Shown piece after piece: positions 8,716 to 17,200 of a stretch of DNA of 47,570 bases. This stretch comes from Bacillota bacterium (GTDB lineage Bacteria > Bacillota > Clostridia > Christensenellales > SZUA-584). Every line of letters starts with the position of its first letter. Within the stretch, counting starts at the first letter, position 1. The notes under the pieces were generated by a model. That model ran no database searches, was not told the DNA's origin, and was given only the letters and a program-made list of their open reading frames with translations. The DNA is taken from the NCBI GenBank assembly GCA_023461435.1, contig JAEYLC010000047.1, positions 1-47,570 on the forward strand. Reading direction: 5' to 3'. A program made the position numbers and the translations under genes.

Positions 8716-10017
8716 TTACTCACCTCCTTTCTCAGTTTTCGCAGGCGCAATTTTTCTTATCGTATAAAGCCTCAGATTCTTCACATTAAGCATGATCGCG
8801 AGCTTCAGCAACGCCCTTGTCACCACTATTGCCGTAAACATGGATGTCAGAATGCTGACAATAAGCGTATACCCAAAGCCCATCACCGTGCCCACGCCGT
8901 AAAAAGCGATAACCGCCGCGGCGATGATCGTCGTGATGTTGGAGTCGATGATGGTGCTCATTGCTTTTGAAAAGCCCGCGTTCAGCGACGCGCGCAGCGA
9001 TTTGCCAGTGGACAGCTCATCCTTGAATCTCTCGAATATAATAACATTGGCGTCCACCGCCATACCAACGCCGAGTATGATACCCGCAATACCGGGCAGT
9101 GTGAGCTGTATCGTCGGGATCGCCGCGAGCAGGAACAGTATGATGAACATGTAAACACCCAAGGCGAGATCCGCCATCAAGCCCGGCAGACGGTAAAATA
9201 CGATCATGAATACGAACAGTATACAGATACCGATCAATCCGGCGAGCAAGCTCTGATTGAGCGCATCTTCACCGAGCGACGCGCTGATCGTGCGGTTTTC
9301 AATTTCATTGAGCGTTAAAGGCAGCGCACCCGATTGGATGTTGATCGCGAGCTGCTGCGCCTGTTCCTGCGTAAAACCCTCGCCGCCCCCCGAAATGATC
9401 GCCGTACCGCCGTATATCGGCCCGTCCTTGACAACGGGGCTCGAAATGGTTTGTCCATCGATCACGATGTCGAGCGTTTTGCCTGTCGCATAAGCTTCGG
9501 CGGACATATCACCGAATAGTTGGCCGCCCTCTGCGTTCAGCTTGAGCTCGACAATGGGCTCCCTCGTATCCGATAAATACATCGCCGTGGCGCTTTCCAC
9601 CATGGCGCCGGTAATTTTGGTGGTGCCGTTGATATCTTTAATTTCGAGCTGAGCGGGTGTGAAGATGTCCTTGAACACAGCATTGGCATCCTCTTCCTTG
9701 CTCGGAATCTCCACACGGATTCTGTCGCTGCCCTGAATCACCACAGTCGCTTCCGTATAGCCCTTTTCGTCGAGCCTCTTTCGAAGCACGCCCATTGTGG
9801 TATCCAGCTTGCCTTTGAAATCGTCTTCAGACAATTGATCATGCTGAGCCTGATAAACCGCATAGCCGCCGCCCGTTAAATCGAGCCCGAGGCTGACCTG
9901 CTTGTAGAGCGGATCCATTTTGTATATGCCGATCTGAAAACCGGTCATTCCAAAATAGACCGCAACGCTGAAGATTAGCACGATAATCACCAGCCATATG
10001 ATGCTGCGCCTTCTCAT
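8716..10017 (-). CDS. secD: Protein translocase subunit SecD
   Basis: 433 residues. It is the partner of SecF in the membrane. Visible are an N-terminal membrane anchor (about 6-26), the D1 motif LGLDLTGGGYAVYQ near 43-56, a P1 external domain, and five C-terminal membrane segments with GVGMAVDANVIIFERFKDEL near 326-345. The ATG at 10017 is the only in-frame start, because an in-frame TAG lies 6 bases upstream. The only Shine-Dalgarno match (AAGGAGG) is 13 bases away, which is unusually far, and it lies inside a short upstream reading frame that stops just before the ATG. That invites translational control. Confidence 0.94.
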   Translation of the reverse strand: MRRRSIIWLVIIVLIFSVAVYFGMTGFQIGIYKMDPLYKQVSLGLDLTGGGYAVYQAQHDQLSEDDFKGKLDTTMGVLRKRLDEKGYTEATVVIQGSDRIRVEIPSKEEDANAVFKDIFTPAQLEIKDINGTTKITGAMVESATAMYLSDTREPIVELKLNAEGGQLFGDMSAEAYATGKTLDIVIDGQTISSPVVKDGPIYGGTAIISGGGEGFTQEQAQQLAINIQSGALPLTLNEIENRTISASLGEDALNQSLLAGLIGICILFVFMIVFYRLPGLMADLALGVYMFIILFLLAAIPTIQLTLPGIAGIILGVGMAVDANVIIFERFKDELSTGKSLRASLNAGFSKAMSTIIDSNITTIIAAAVIAFYGVGTVMGFGYTLIVSILTSMFTAIVVTRALLKLAIMLNVKNLRLYTIRKIAPAKTEKGGE

Positions 10018-10020
10018 ATT

Positions 10021-10107
10021 CTAACCGCTTCCTCCTTGATTTGGATAACACCTTTTAGAGCTTTTGAGCTTGTCCCAGTGATAACGGCAAAAAAACAATA
10101 ATAGCAT
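10021..10107 (-). CDS. Possible 28-residue leader peptide upstream of secD
   Basis: Within the predicted secD leader, an ATG at 10107 opens a frame starting MLLLFFCRYHWDKLK and ending at TAG 3 bases before secD. The secD Shine-Dalgarno sequence lies in its last codons, so translation of this frame would affect access to the secD start. The peptide has a short hydrophobic N-terminus and a basic middle. Its own ribosome binding site is poor (only CAGG about ten bases upstream). Export-sensing leader peptides are known for secretion genes elsewhere (SecM for secA, VemP for secDF2, MifM for yidC2), but no sequence kinship is claimed. This could equally be chance. Confidence 0.3.
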   Translation of the reverse strand: MLLLFFCRYHWDKLKSSKRCYPNQGGSG

Positions 10108-10167
10108 AGAAACAAGCCTGTTTTGATCCTGCCGCACAGGCAAAATCTTCACGAAAAAACTTATTTC

Positions 10168-10196
10168 ATTATATACGTGAGCAAAATAATAGTCAA
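10168..10196 (-). promoter_or_regulatory. Sigma-A promoter for secD-secF
   Basis: On the minus strand TTGACT (10191-10196) and TATAAT (10168-10173) are 17 bases apart. Transcription would begin near 10161 and leave a leader of about 144 bases before secD. Within the gene-free stretch 10018-10376 I see this promoter, the possible leader peptide frame, the malic-enzyme terminator at 10312-10344, and nothing else recognisable in 10197-10311. Confidence 0.8.
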
Positions 10197-10311
10197 CGGA
10201 AAAAAGCGCGCGGCCAAGCATGGCTTTACGGTCGGTTTACACCGCCGTCACACCGTCTGCTGCGCATTGCCATGATACCCAAACGCAAACTGTTTTCAAG
10301 CAAATTGCCGC

Positions 10312-10344
10312 AAAAAAAGAACCCGGGTATCATTCCCGGATTCT
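10312..10344 (-). terminator. Intrinsic terminator of malic enzyme operon
   Basis: Minus strand: GAATCCGGG, loop AATGATA, CCCGGGTTC, then seven T. This is a compact GC-rich 9-bp stem with a clean T run, about 30 bases past the malic enzyme stop. It closes the leftward transcript of the malate/lactate block. Confidence 0.9.
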
Positions 10345-10376
10345 CAAAAAAGTATATGATTTTCTTGCTGGCTCAG

Positions 10377-11549
10377 TTATATGCGGGCGACCCCGGAGTC
10401 GCGCGCGGCCTTGGCCACAGCCTCCGCCACCGCCGCGCCCACACGCGGATCAAACGGAGCCGGAATAATATATTCCGGTTTAAGCTCGTCTTCAGTCACA
10501 AGAGAGGCGATGGCATAGGCGGCAGCGATCTTCATCTGATCATTGATATCGCTGGCGCGCACATCGAGAGCCCCGCGGAATATGCCGGGGAACGCAAGCA
10601 CGTTGTTGATCTGGTTCGCAAAATCACTGCGGCCCGTGCCGACAACAGAAGCGCCTGCCTCCATGGCGTCGTTCGGCATGATTTCGGGAACAGGATTCGA
10701 CATTGCAAATATGATCGGGTCCTTCGCCATGGTTTTCACCATCTCTTTAGACAGCACATTGGGAGCGGAAAGGCCGAAGAACACGTCCGCACCTTTGATG
10801 ACATCCGCGAGCGACCCCTTTTTCATCTGTTTGTTGGATATCTCGGCCATCAGCTGTTTCTCGCTGTTCAGGTTGTCGCGCCCCTGGTAAATGGCGCCCT
10901 GCCTGTCGCAAAGCACGACGTCGTTAAGGCCCATCGCCATCAGCAGCCGTGTGACCGCAATGGCCGCAGCGCCCGCGCCGTTTACCACAGCGCTGATGCT
11001 CTTTATGTCTTTGCCCGTCAGCTTAAGCGCGTTGATCATCGCCGCGAGAGACACCACAGCCGTGCCGTGCTGGTCGTCATGGAATATCGGGATATCGCAG
11101 CACTCCTTGAGCCGCCGCTCAATCTCGAAGCAGCGCGGAGCGGAAATATCCTCGAGATTCACGCCGCCAAAGCTGCCCGCCAGCAGGCGCACGGTGTTGA
11201 CGATTTCATCCACGTCCTTGCTGCGGATGCAGAGAGGAAACGCGTCCACGCCGCCAAAGGTTTTAAACAGCACGCATTTGCCTTCCATAACGGGCATTCC
11301 GGCCTCGGGGCCGATATCGCCAAGACCCAGCACCGCCGTGCCGTCCGTCACAACCGCGACGAGATTCCAGCGGCGCGTGTATGTATAAGACAGATCAACA
11401 TCGTCCGAAATTTTCAGGCAGGGCTCGGCCACACCGGGCGTATAAGCCACGCTTAAATCGTGCTTGTCTTTAACGGGCACCGTACTGATGACTTCGATCT
11501 TGCCCTTCCATTCCTCATGCAGCTTCAGCGATTCTTCGTTAATAGTCAT
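10377..11549 (-). CDS. NAD-dependent malic enzyme (malate to pyruvate + CO2)
   Basis: 390 residues, the short bacterial form. The N-terminal malic domain shows YTPGVAEPC near 37, the VAVVTDGTAVLGLGDIG segment near 64-80 and KTFGGVDAFPLC near 94-105; the aspartates in FHDDQHGT near 140 are metal ligands. The Rossmann part carries VVNGAGAAAIA near 167. It oxidatively decarboxylates malate in the cytoplasm. It lies 23 bases downstream of an LDH-family dehydrogenase that carries a malate-type specificity residue, suggesting a linked malate node. Whether it uses NAD or NADP cannot be fixed by eye; NAD is the common case for this clade. Confidence 0.9.
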   Translation of the reverse strand: MTINEESLKLHEEWKGKIEVISTVPVKDKHDLSVAYTPGVAEPCLKISDDVDLSYTYTRRWNLVAVVTDGTAVLGLGDIGPEAGMPVMEGKCVLFKTFGGVDAFPLCIRSKDVDEIVNTVRLLAGSFGGVNLEDISAPRCFEIERRLKECCDIPIFHDDQHGTAVVSLAAMINALKLTGKDIKSISAVVNGAGAAAIAVTRLLMAMGLNDVVLCDRQGAIYQGRDNLNSEKQLMAEISNKQMKKGSLADVIKGADVFFGLSAPNVLSKEMVKTMAKDPIIFAMSNPVPEIMPNDAMEAGASVVGTGRSDFANQINNVLAFPGIFRGALDVRASDINDQMKIAAAYAIASLVTEDELKPEYIIPAPFDPRVGAAVAEAVAKAARDSGVARI

Positions 11550-11572
11550 AATATGTTTTTCCTTTCGAAAAT

Positions 11573-12523
11573 TTAAAGTACTTCTTTGATGACACTTTTG
11601 AGCTTTTCAGCCGATGAGCGCAGCTGATCGAGCTCGTCCTCTGTCATACGGATATCGAGATACCGGTCGATACCGCTGCGGTTCACGACACACGGAAGAC
11701 TGACGGCCACATCGCTGATCCCGTAATTTCCGTTTACCACCGTTGAGAGTGTCAATACGGAATTTTCATCTCCCATGATCGCGCCAAGCAGACGCGTGGC
11801 CGCCAAAGCGACGCCATAGAATGTGGCCCCTTTGGCCTTTATGATCTCTGCGCCGCCGTCGCGCGTCTCTTCGAATATCTGCTGGCGGTTGATTTTCTGG
11901 CAGCGGCGCGGACAATCCTCACAGTATTCATCGAACGGTTTTGACGCGATGGAAGCGCGGCTCCACACCGGCACTTCGCTGTCGCCGTGTTCGCCCACGA
12001 TGTACGCGTGAACGTTTCTGACGTCCACTTTGCAATGCTGGCTCAGCAGATAACGGAAACGCCCGGTATCCAGCATTGTGCCCGTTCCGATCACGCGCGA
12101 AGCCGGGAGTCCGCTTTCCTTTTGAACCATGTACGTGAGCACATCCACCGGATTTGATATCAGCATGATGAGGGGATTGCTTGCGTGCTTCATGATCTTC
12201 GAAAGAATGTCACGCGTGACAGCCACATTCGTGCGCGCGAGGTCTATGCGTGTCTGTCCCGGCTGACGGCCGATACCCGCCGAAATGATAATCACATCGG
12301 CGTCGGCGCAATCCTCAAAATCTCCGTCACGAATGGTGAGCTGCTTAAAGTAAGCAATGCCGTGACTGATGTCGAGCGCTTCGCCGCGCGCGCGGCTTCT
12401 GTCCACATCCACGAGTACGATCTCGGATGTCAGATTGTTCATCATGATCGTATAGGCGACTGTTGATCCGACTTTGCCCGCACCGATGACGACAACCTTG
12501 CTTTTGTTTGATGCAACGTTCAT
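11573..12523 (-). CDS. L-lactate/malate dehydrogenase family protein, paralogue 1
   Basis: 316 residues. Overall an L-lactate dehydrogenase: nucleotide motif GAGKVGSTVA at 14-23, catalytic D152 and R155 in LDTGRFR, catalytic histidine in GEHGDSEVPVW (H179), and substrate R92. At the specificity position equivalent to LDH residue 102, however, it has Arg (R86 in GRQPGQTR) where lactate dehydrogenases have Gln and malate dehydrogenases have Arg. Gln-to-Arg there is the classic change that turns LDH into MDH. Malate/oxaloacetate is therefore a serious alternative to lactate/pyruvate. A Cys-rich stretch (YCEDCPRRC, 200-208) is shared in pattern with its paralogue at 13218-14162. Malic enzyme follows 23 bases downstream. 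Confidence 0.88.
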   Translation of the reverse strand: MNVASNKSKVVVIGAGKVGSTVAYTIMMNNLTSEIVLVDVDRSRARGEALDISHGIAYFKQLTIRDGDFEDCADADVIIISAGIGRQPGQTRIDLARTNVAVTRDILSKIMKHASNPLIMLISNPVDVLTYMVQKESGLPASRVIGTGTMLDTGRFRYLLSQHCKVDVRNVHAYIVGEHGDSEVPVWSRASIASKPFDEYCEDCPRRCQKINRQQIFEETRDGGAEIIKAKGATFYGVALAATRLLGAIMGDENSVLTLSTVVNGNYGISDVAVSLPCVVNRSGIDRYLDIRMTEDELDQLRSSAEKLKSVIKEVL

Positions 12524-12577
12524 AAATAGCCTTCCTTTGAAAAATTTTTATATAAATTTATTTGAAGCCTGTTATCA

Positions 12578-12595
12578 TTCTGAAAAAATTCAGAA
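12578..12595. promoter_or_regulatory. Perfect 18-bp dyad in the ldh paralogue-1 leader
   Basis: TTCTGAA-AAAA-TTCAGAA is a perfect 7-4-7 inverted repeat, 55 bases upstream of the start codon. A TATAAT box lies at 12610-12615 (minus strand) with no good -35. The dyad has the size and spacing of a redox-repressor Rex operator (TTGTGAA-N4-TTCACAA) but with the third base of each arm changed symmetrically. A sequence with one better Rex half (TTGTGAAA at 12616-12623) overlaps the -10. The dyad lies just downstream of the likely transcription start, where a bound protein could block elongation. The stretch 12524-12897 holds these sites, the terminator at 12757-12781 and no gene. Confidence 0.5.
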
Positions 12596-12756
12596 ATTCT
12601 TTAGATGTTATTATATTGTGAAAATAAAATCAAACATGTAATAGACCTGAATTTTCGGTGATATTGATGATTAGTAAACTGAAATGATATATATCCTTTA
12701 AATCCGCTTGCTATATCGAATTTTCGCGGGTTTGCTGTTTTTTTATCTTCGCCAAA

Positions 12757-12781
12757 TAAAAAAGGCCGCGAAACAGCCCTC
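12757..12781 (-). terminator. Intrinsic terminator downstream of the GNAT gene
   Basis: Minus strand: AGGGCTG, loop TTTCG, CGGCCTT, then a T-rich tail TTTTATTT. The 7-bp stem includes two G-T pairs. It lies about 120 bases past the acetyltransferase stop and separates the two dehydrogenase transcripts. Confidence 0.65.
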
Positions 12782-12897
12782 CAATTTATACCTTTCTATT
12801 GAATTGATAGAAAATTCGGCTGATTGTTACTGTGCAGCCGTACAAGACACTCATCGACTTGCCTTTGAGATTGCTTTATCCGAACGTGCGCGCGCCG

Positions 12898-13221
12898 CTA
12901 GCGTATGACCCGGCAGGCAGGCGCTTCGCTTGCAAGATCATCTGAAATGATATCCGCATACTCTTTCTGATGCCTTTTGAGCCAGGCATTCGCATAGGCG
13001 CAGCTGGCGGTCACTTTGCGCTTTCGTTCCCGAATGAGCCCCGCCGCAGCCGCCATCATCTGATCGGCAATGCCCCGGCCTCTTAAACGGGACACCACAT
13101 AGGTATGGTCGATATCAAGAACGCCGTCCGCCTTCTCATGAAAGGTCGCCTCCGCGATCAATTCACCGTATTGGTCGACGCTGCAAATGCGCTCCCGCTC
13201 AAATATCCATTCAATATTCAT
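12898..13221 (-). CDS. Small GNAT-family N-acetyltransferase (COG2388 type)
   Basis: 107 residues. The acetyl-CoA-binding motif SRLRGRGIADQMM (R-x-x-G-x-G) lies near 44-56, and a C-terminal SCAYANAWLKRHQKEYADI segment near 73-91 is typical of the small single-domain YjdJ/COG2388 acetyltransferases. The acceptor is unknown. Its start overlaps the stop of dehydrogenase paralogue 2 by 4 bases, so it is co-translated with that gene. That makes a modifying role toward a metabolic protein conceivable but unproved. Confidence 0.8.
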   Translation of the reverse strand: MNIEWIFERERICSVDQYGELIAEATFHEKADGVLDIDHTYVVSRLRGRGIADQMMAAAAGLIRERKRKVTASCAYANAWLKRHQKEYADIISDDLASEAPACRVIR

Positions 13222-14162
13222 AAAACTTCCTTGATTACGCTCCTCAGCTTTTCCGCGGAGGCTTCAAGCAGCTTTTGCTCTTCATCGCTGATTCTTAGAT
13301 CGAGGAATCGGTCGATACCGCCGCGGTTCAAAATGCAGGGCAGGCTCAGGGCCACGTCGCTGAGGCTATATTGGCCATTTAACACGCTCGAAAGCGTCAA
13401 CACAGCGTTTTCATCGCCCGTCACAGCCGACACAATGCGCGCCGCCGCGAGCGACACACCGTAAAACGTGGCGCCCTTTTTCTTGATGATCTCGATGCCC
13501 GCATCGCGCGTATCTTCAAACATCTGCCGACGGTTCACGCCGCCGCACGGATGATCGCACGTGTCGCAATATTCCTGAAAAGGCTTGGACGCGAGCGACG
13601 CATGACTCCATAGCGGCAGCTCGCTGTCGCCGTGTTCGCCCACGATGAACGCATGAACGCTGCGCACATCCACCTTGCAGTGGTCGCTCAAGAGATACCG
13701 GAAACGTCCCGTATCGAGCATTGTGCCCGAGCCGATGACTCTCGAGGCGGGCAGCCCCGTCTCCTTCTGCGCCATATAGGTCAGCACATCCACGGGGTTC
13801 GAGATGATGAGCAGCAGCGGATCAGACGCGTATTTCATCACGCCTTCGATAATGGCTCTGACCACGCCCACGTTCGTGCGCGCGAGGTCGAGCCGCGTCT
13901 GCCCCGGCTGACGTCCGACGCCCGCCGTAACGATCACGAGGTCAGCGTCCGCACAGTCCTCATAGTCCCCTTCTCTTACGGTGATCTGCCACAAATACGC
14001 GATGCCGTGGCTGATATCGAGCGCCTCGCCGCGGGCGCGGTCTTTATTGACGTCGATCAGCACGATTTCCGACGCAAGCCGACTCATCATGAGCGTATAG
14101 GCCACGGTCGAACCCACCTTGCCCGCGCCGACCACCACGATCTTGCTGTTCAGTGTTCCCAT
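13218..14162 (-). CDS. L-lactate/malate dehydrogenase family protein, paralogue 2
   Basis: 314 residues, closely matching paralogue 1 through long shared blocks (for example GEALDISHGIAY, NPVDVLTYM, TMLDTGRFRYLLS). The catalytic Asp, Arg and His are intact, and again Arg occupies the discriminating position (GRQPGQTR). The Cys-rich stretch reads YCDTCDHPC, so three cysteines at the same spacing are conserved between the copies. Start ATG follows AAAGGAGGG. It is 77 bases downstream of polC and overlaps the acetyltransferase gene. Keeping two copies with the same altered residue suggests distinct conditions or substrates rather than a recent accident. Lactate activity is not excluded. Confidence 0.88.
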   Translation of the reverse strand: MGTLNSKIVVVGAGKVGSTVAYTLMMSRLASEIVLIDVNKDRARGEALDISHGIAYLWQITVREGDYEDCADADLVIVTAGVGRQPGQTRLDLARTNVGVVRAIIEGVMKYASDPLLLIISNPVDVLTYMAQKETGLPASRVIGSGTMLDTGRFRYLLSDHCKVDVRSVHAFIVGEHGDSELPLWSHASLASKPFQEYCDTCDHPCGGVNRRQMFEDTRDAGIEIIKKKGATFYGVSLAAARIVSAVTGDENAVLTLSSVLNGQYSLSDVALSLPCILNRGGIDRFLDLRISDEEQKLLEASAEKLRSVIKEVL

Positions 14163-14239
14163 GCGCCATGCCCTCCTTTACCGTTAAGTTACCCCGGGAG
14201 ACCGGATCAGAAACACGATAACGTTACCATATTACGGTA

Positions 14240-17200
14240 TCAATCAAAGAGGCTCAATTGATTGCTCTTGAGCAGCCCCTTGAGGCATCCGTTTTCTTCG
14301 AGCTTCGTGACCACCGCGCTCGAAATGCCCGACCGCGCTTTCAGATCCTCCACCGAAAGGAAAGGCCCTGCCTCGCGCGCTCTCACGATTCCCTGCGCCG
14401 CCGATGTGCCCGTGCCGCCGAGCGCGTTGAACGGCAGCCTGAGACCTTCGTCCTCAATCACGCAGTTGGTCGCGTCGGATTTATACAGGTCGCATGGCAG
14501 GAATTCAATGCCGCGCTCATACATCTCGAGCGCCACCTCGAGCACCGTGAGCTGCGACTGTTCAAGCGCCGTCGCGGCCTTGCCCTGCGCCTCGATATGC
14601 GCAATGCGCGCACGCACCGTTTCGCCCGAATGCAGATAGGCCGCGTCGAGGTTGTCGGCGCGCACGCTGAAATATGTCGCGTAAAACGCGCGCGGATGAT
14701 GCACCTTGAAGTAGGCGATGCGCAGCGCCATCATCACGTACGCGACGGCATGGGCGCGCGGGAACATGTACGCGATCTTTTTGCACGAGTCGATGAACCA
14801 GCCCGGGACGCCCGCTTCGCGCATATGCGCCTCCCAGTCGTCCTTTAATCCCTTGCCCTTTCTGACCGACTCCATGATGAAAAACGATTCCGTCGCGTCC
14901 ATCCCTTTCGCCACGAGATAGTTCATGATATCGTCGCGCGTGCAGATGACCTCGCGCAGCGTCGCCGTGCCGTCCTGTATCAGGTCGTGCGCGTTGTTGA
15001 GCCACACATCGGTGCCGTGCGAGAGCCCCGCGATACGCACGAGCTCGTCGATCGTGGTCGGCTGCGTTTCCACGAGTATCTGGCGCACGAACTTGGTGCC
15101 GAATTCGGGAATCGCAATGCTGCCCACCTCGCAGCCGAGTATCTGCTCGGGCTTTAAGCCAAGCGCCCGCGTGGAGGAAAACAGCGACAGCGTGTCGGCG
15201 TCGTTGATCGGCACCTCCTTGGGGTTGATGCCTGTGATATCCTGCAGCATGCGCAGCGCCGTCGGATCGTCGTGCCCGAGTATATCGAGCTTCACAAGCC
15301 GGTCGTGCAGCGAATTGAAGTTGTAATGCGTCGTGACGCTGCCCGAGTCCGCGTCGTTCGCCGGATACTGAATCGGCGTAAACTCATGGATGTCGCGGCT
15401 CTTGGGGAGTATAACCAAACCGCCCGGGTGCTGGCCCGTTGTGCGCTTGGTGCCCGATACGCCCTTTGTGAGCCGGTCGATCTCGGCTTTGCTCGCTGTG
15501 ATGCCCTTTTCCGCGAGATAGTTCTTTACGAAGCCGTAAGCCGTCTGCTCCTTGATGCTGCTGATGGTGCCCGCGCGGAACACATGCTCCTCACCGAAGA
15601 ATTCGAGTATGAACTTATGTGCCTCGGGCTGGTAAACGCCCGAGAAGTTAAGGTCGATATCCGGCACTTTGTCCGCGTTGATGCCAAGGAATGTCGCGAA
15701 CGGAATCTCGTACCCGTCTCGCAGGTAAGCCGTGCCGCATTTGGGACAGTCCTTGGGCGGCAGATCGGGCCCGCACGCGTATTGTTTCATATCCACGTTA
15801 AAATCGCTGTGGCGGCAGTTCGGGCACACATAATGCGGCGGCAGCGCGTTCACCTCGGTGATGCCCGCCATCGTGGCGGCGAGCGACGAACCCACGCTGC
15901 CGCGCGAGCCCACGAGATAGCCGTCGTCGAGCGAGTGCTTTACGAGCTCATACGCGATATAATACAGCACGCTGTAGCCGTGATGGATGATGTTATTGAG
16001 CTCAAACTTAAGGCGCGTTTCCACGTTTTCGGGCAGCGGATCGCCGTATTTGGCGCGCGCGTTTTCAAAGCACATCTTCTCAAGCTTTTCGGCCGCATCG
16101 GGAATTTCGGGCATCGCGGTATCATCGGGCAGCAGCACGATGGACTCCACCTGCGCCGCGACCGCGCGCGTGTTGTCGATCACGATCTCGCGCGCCTTGG
16201 CTTCCCCGAGATAAGCGAATTCGCCGAGCATCTCGTCGGTCGTGCGGAAGAACAGCGGCGCCTGATTGTCGGCGTCCGAAAACTTCTGTCCGTGCATCAG
16301 TATGCGGCGGAAGTATTCATCCTGCGGCTCGATGAAATGCGCGTCGCACGTCGCGATGACCGGTTTACTGAGCTTTTCCCCGAGCGCCACGATGCGGCGC
16401 GTGATGTCGCGCACCGCCTCCACATCGCGCAGGCGCCCCTCGCGCACCATAAACATATTGTTGCCGTCCGGCTGCACCTCGAGATAATCGTAAAACGAAG
16501 CGATCTCCTCGATCTCGCCGTCGGACGCAAAGCGCAGTATCGCCTGAATCAGCTCACCCTGCTCGCAGGCCGAGCCCACAATCAACCCCTCGCGGTGCTG
16601 TATCAGCAGTGACTTCGGAACGCGCGGCCGCCTGTAAAAATGCTTGATATGCGATTCGCTCACCAGCTTGTAAAGGTTGAAAAGCCCCTTTTTGTCCTTG
16701 CAGAGCAGTATGATATGGTTCGTCTTCTTATTTTTCTCTCCACCCGTCTCGAGCGGCGCATGCGGGTTCTCCAGCTGCCGCATCGCCATCGCCATCAGCT
16801 TGGCGGTGCATTCCGCATCGTCGAGCGCGCGGTGGTGCCGCAGCTTGATATTAAAATCCGCCGCGAGATTCCCGAGGCTGTATGATTTATGGTTCGGGAA
16901 CGTGCGCTTCAGCAGGCCCACCGTATCAAGGCATGGATTGTCAAAACGGATGCCGTTGTCCTCGCCGTGTTTTTTGATGAAGCTCATGTCAAACGGCGCG
17001 TTGTGCGCGGCCAGCGGCGTATCGCCGATATAGTCCTTAAACATCATGAGCGCTTCGCCCATCTTGGGCGCGTCCTTCACCATCTCGTCGGTGATGCCCG
17101 TGATGTCGGTGATCTGCCGGCTGATCGGCTGCTCGGGGTTCACAAACGTCGAGAACGTATCCACGATTTCGCCGCGGCGCAGCTTCACCGCGCCGATCTC

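Noticed and set aside
10272..11456. 394-codon plus-strand frame opposite malic enzyme
   Set aside because: Antisense to a clear malic enzyme; Arg/His-rich and without domains.
12616..12633. Full Rex operator over the ldh -10
   Set aside because: Only the left half (TTGTGAAA) fits; the right half keeps just CAA of TTTCACAA.
15272..16612. 446-codon plus-strand frame inside polC
   Set aside because: Antisense to PolC; its length reflects GC-rich codon bias only.
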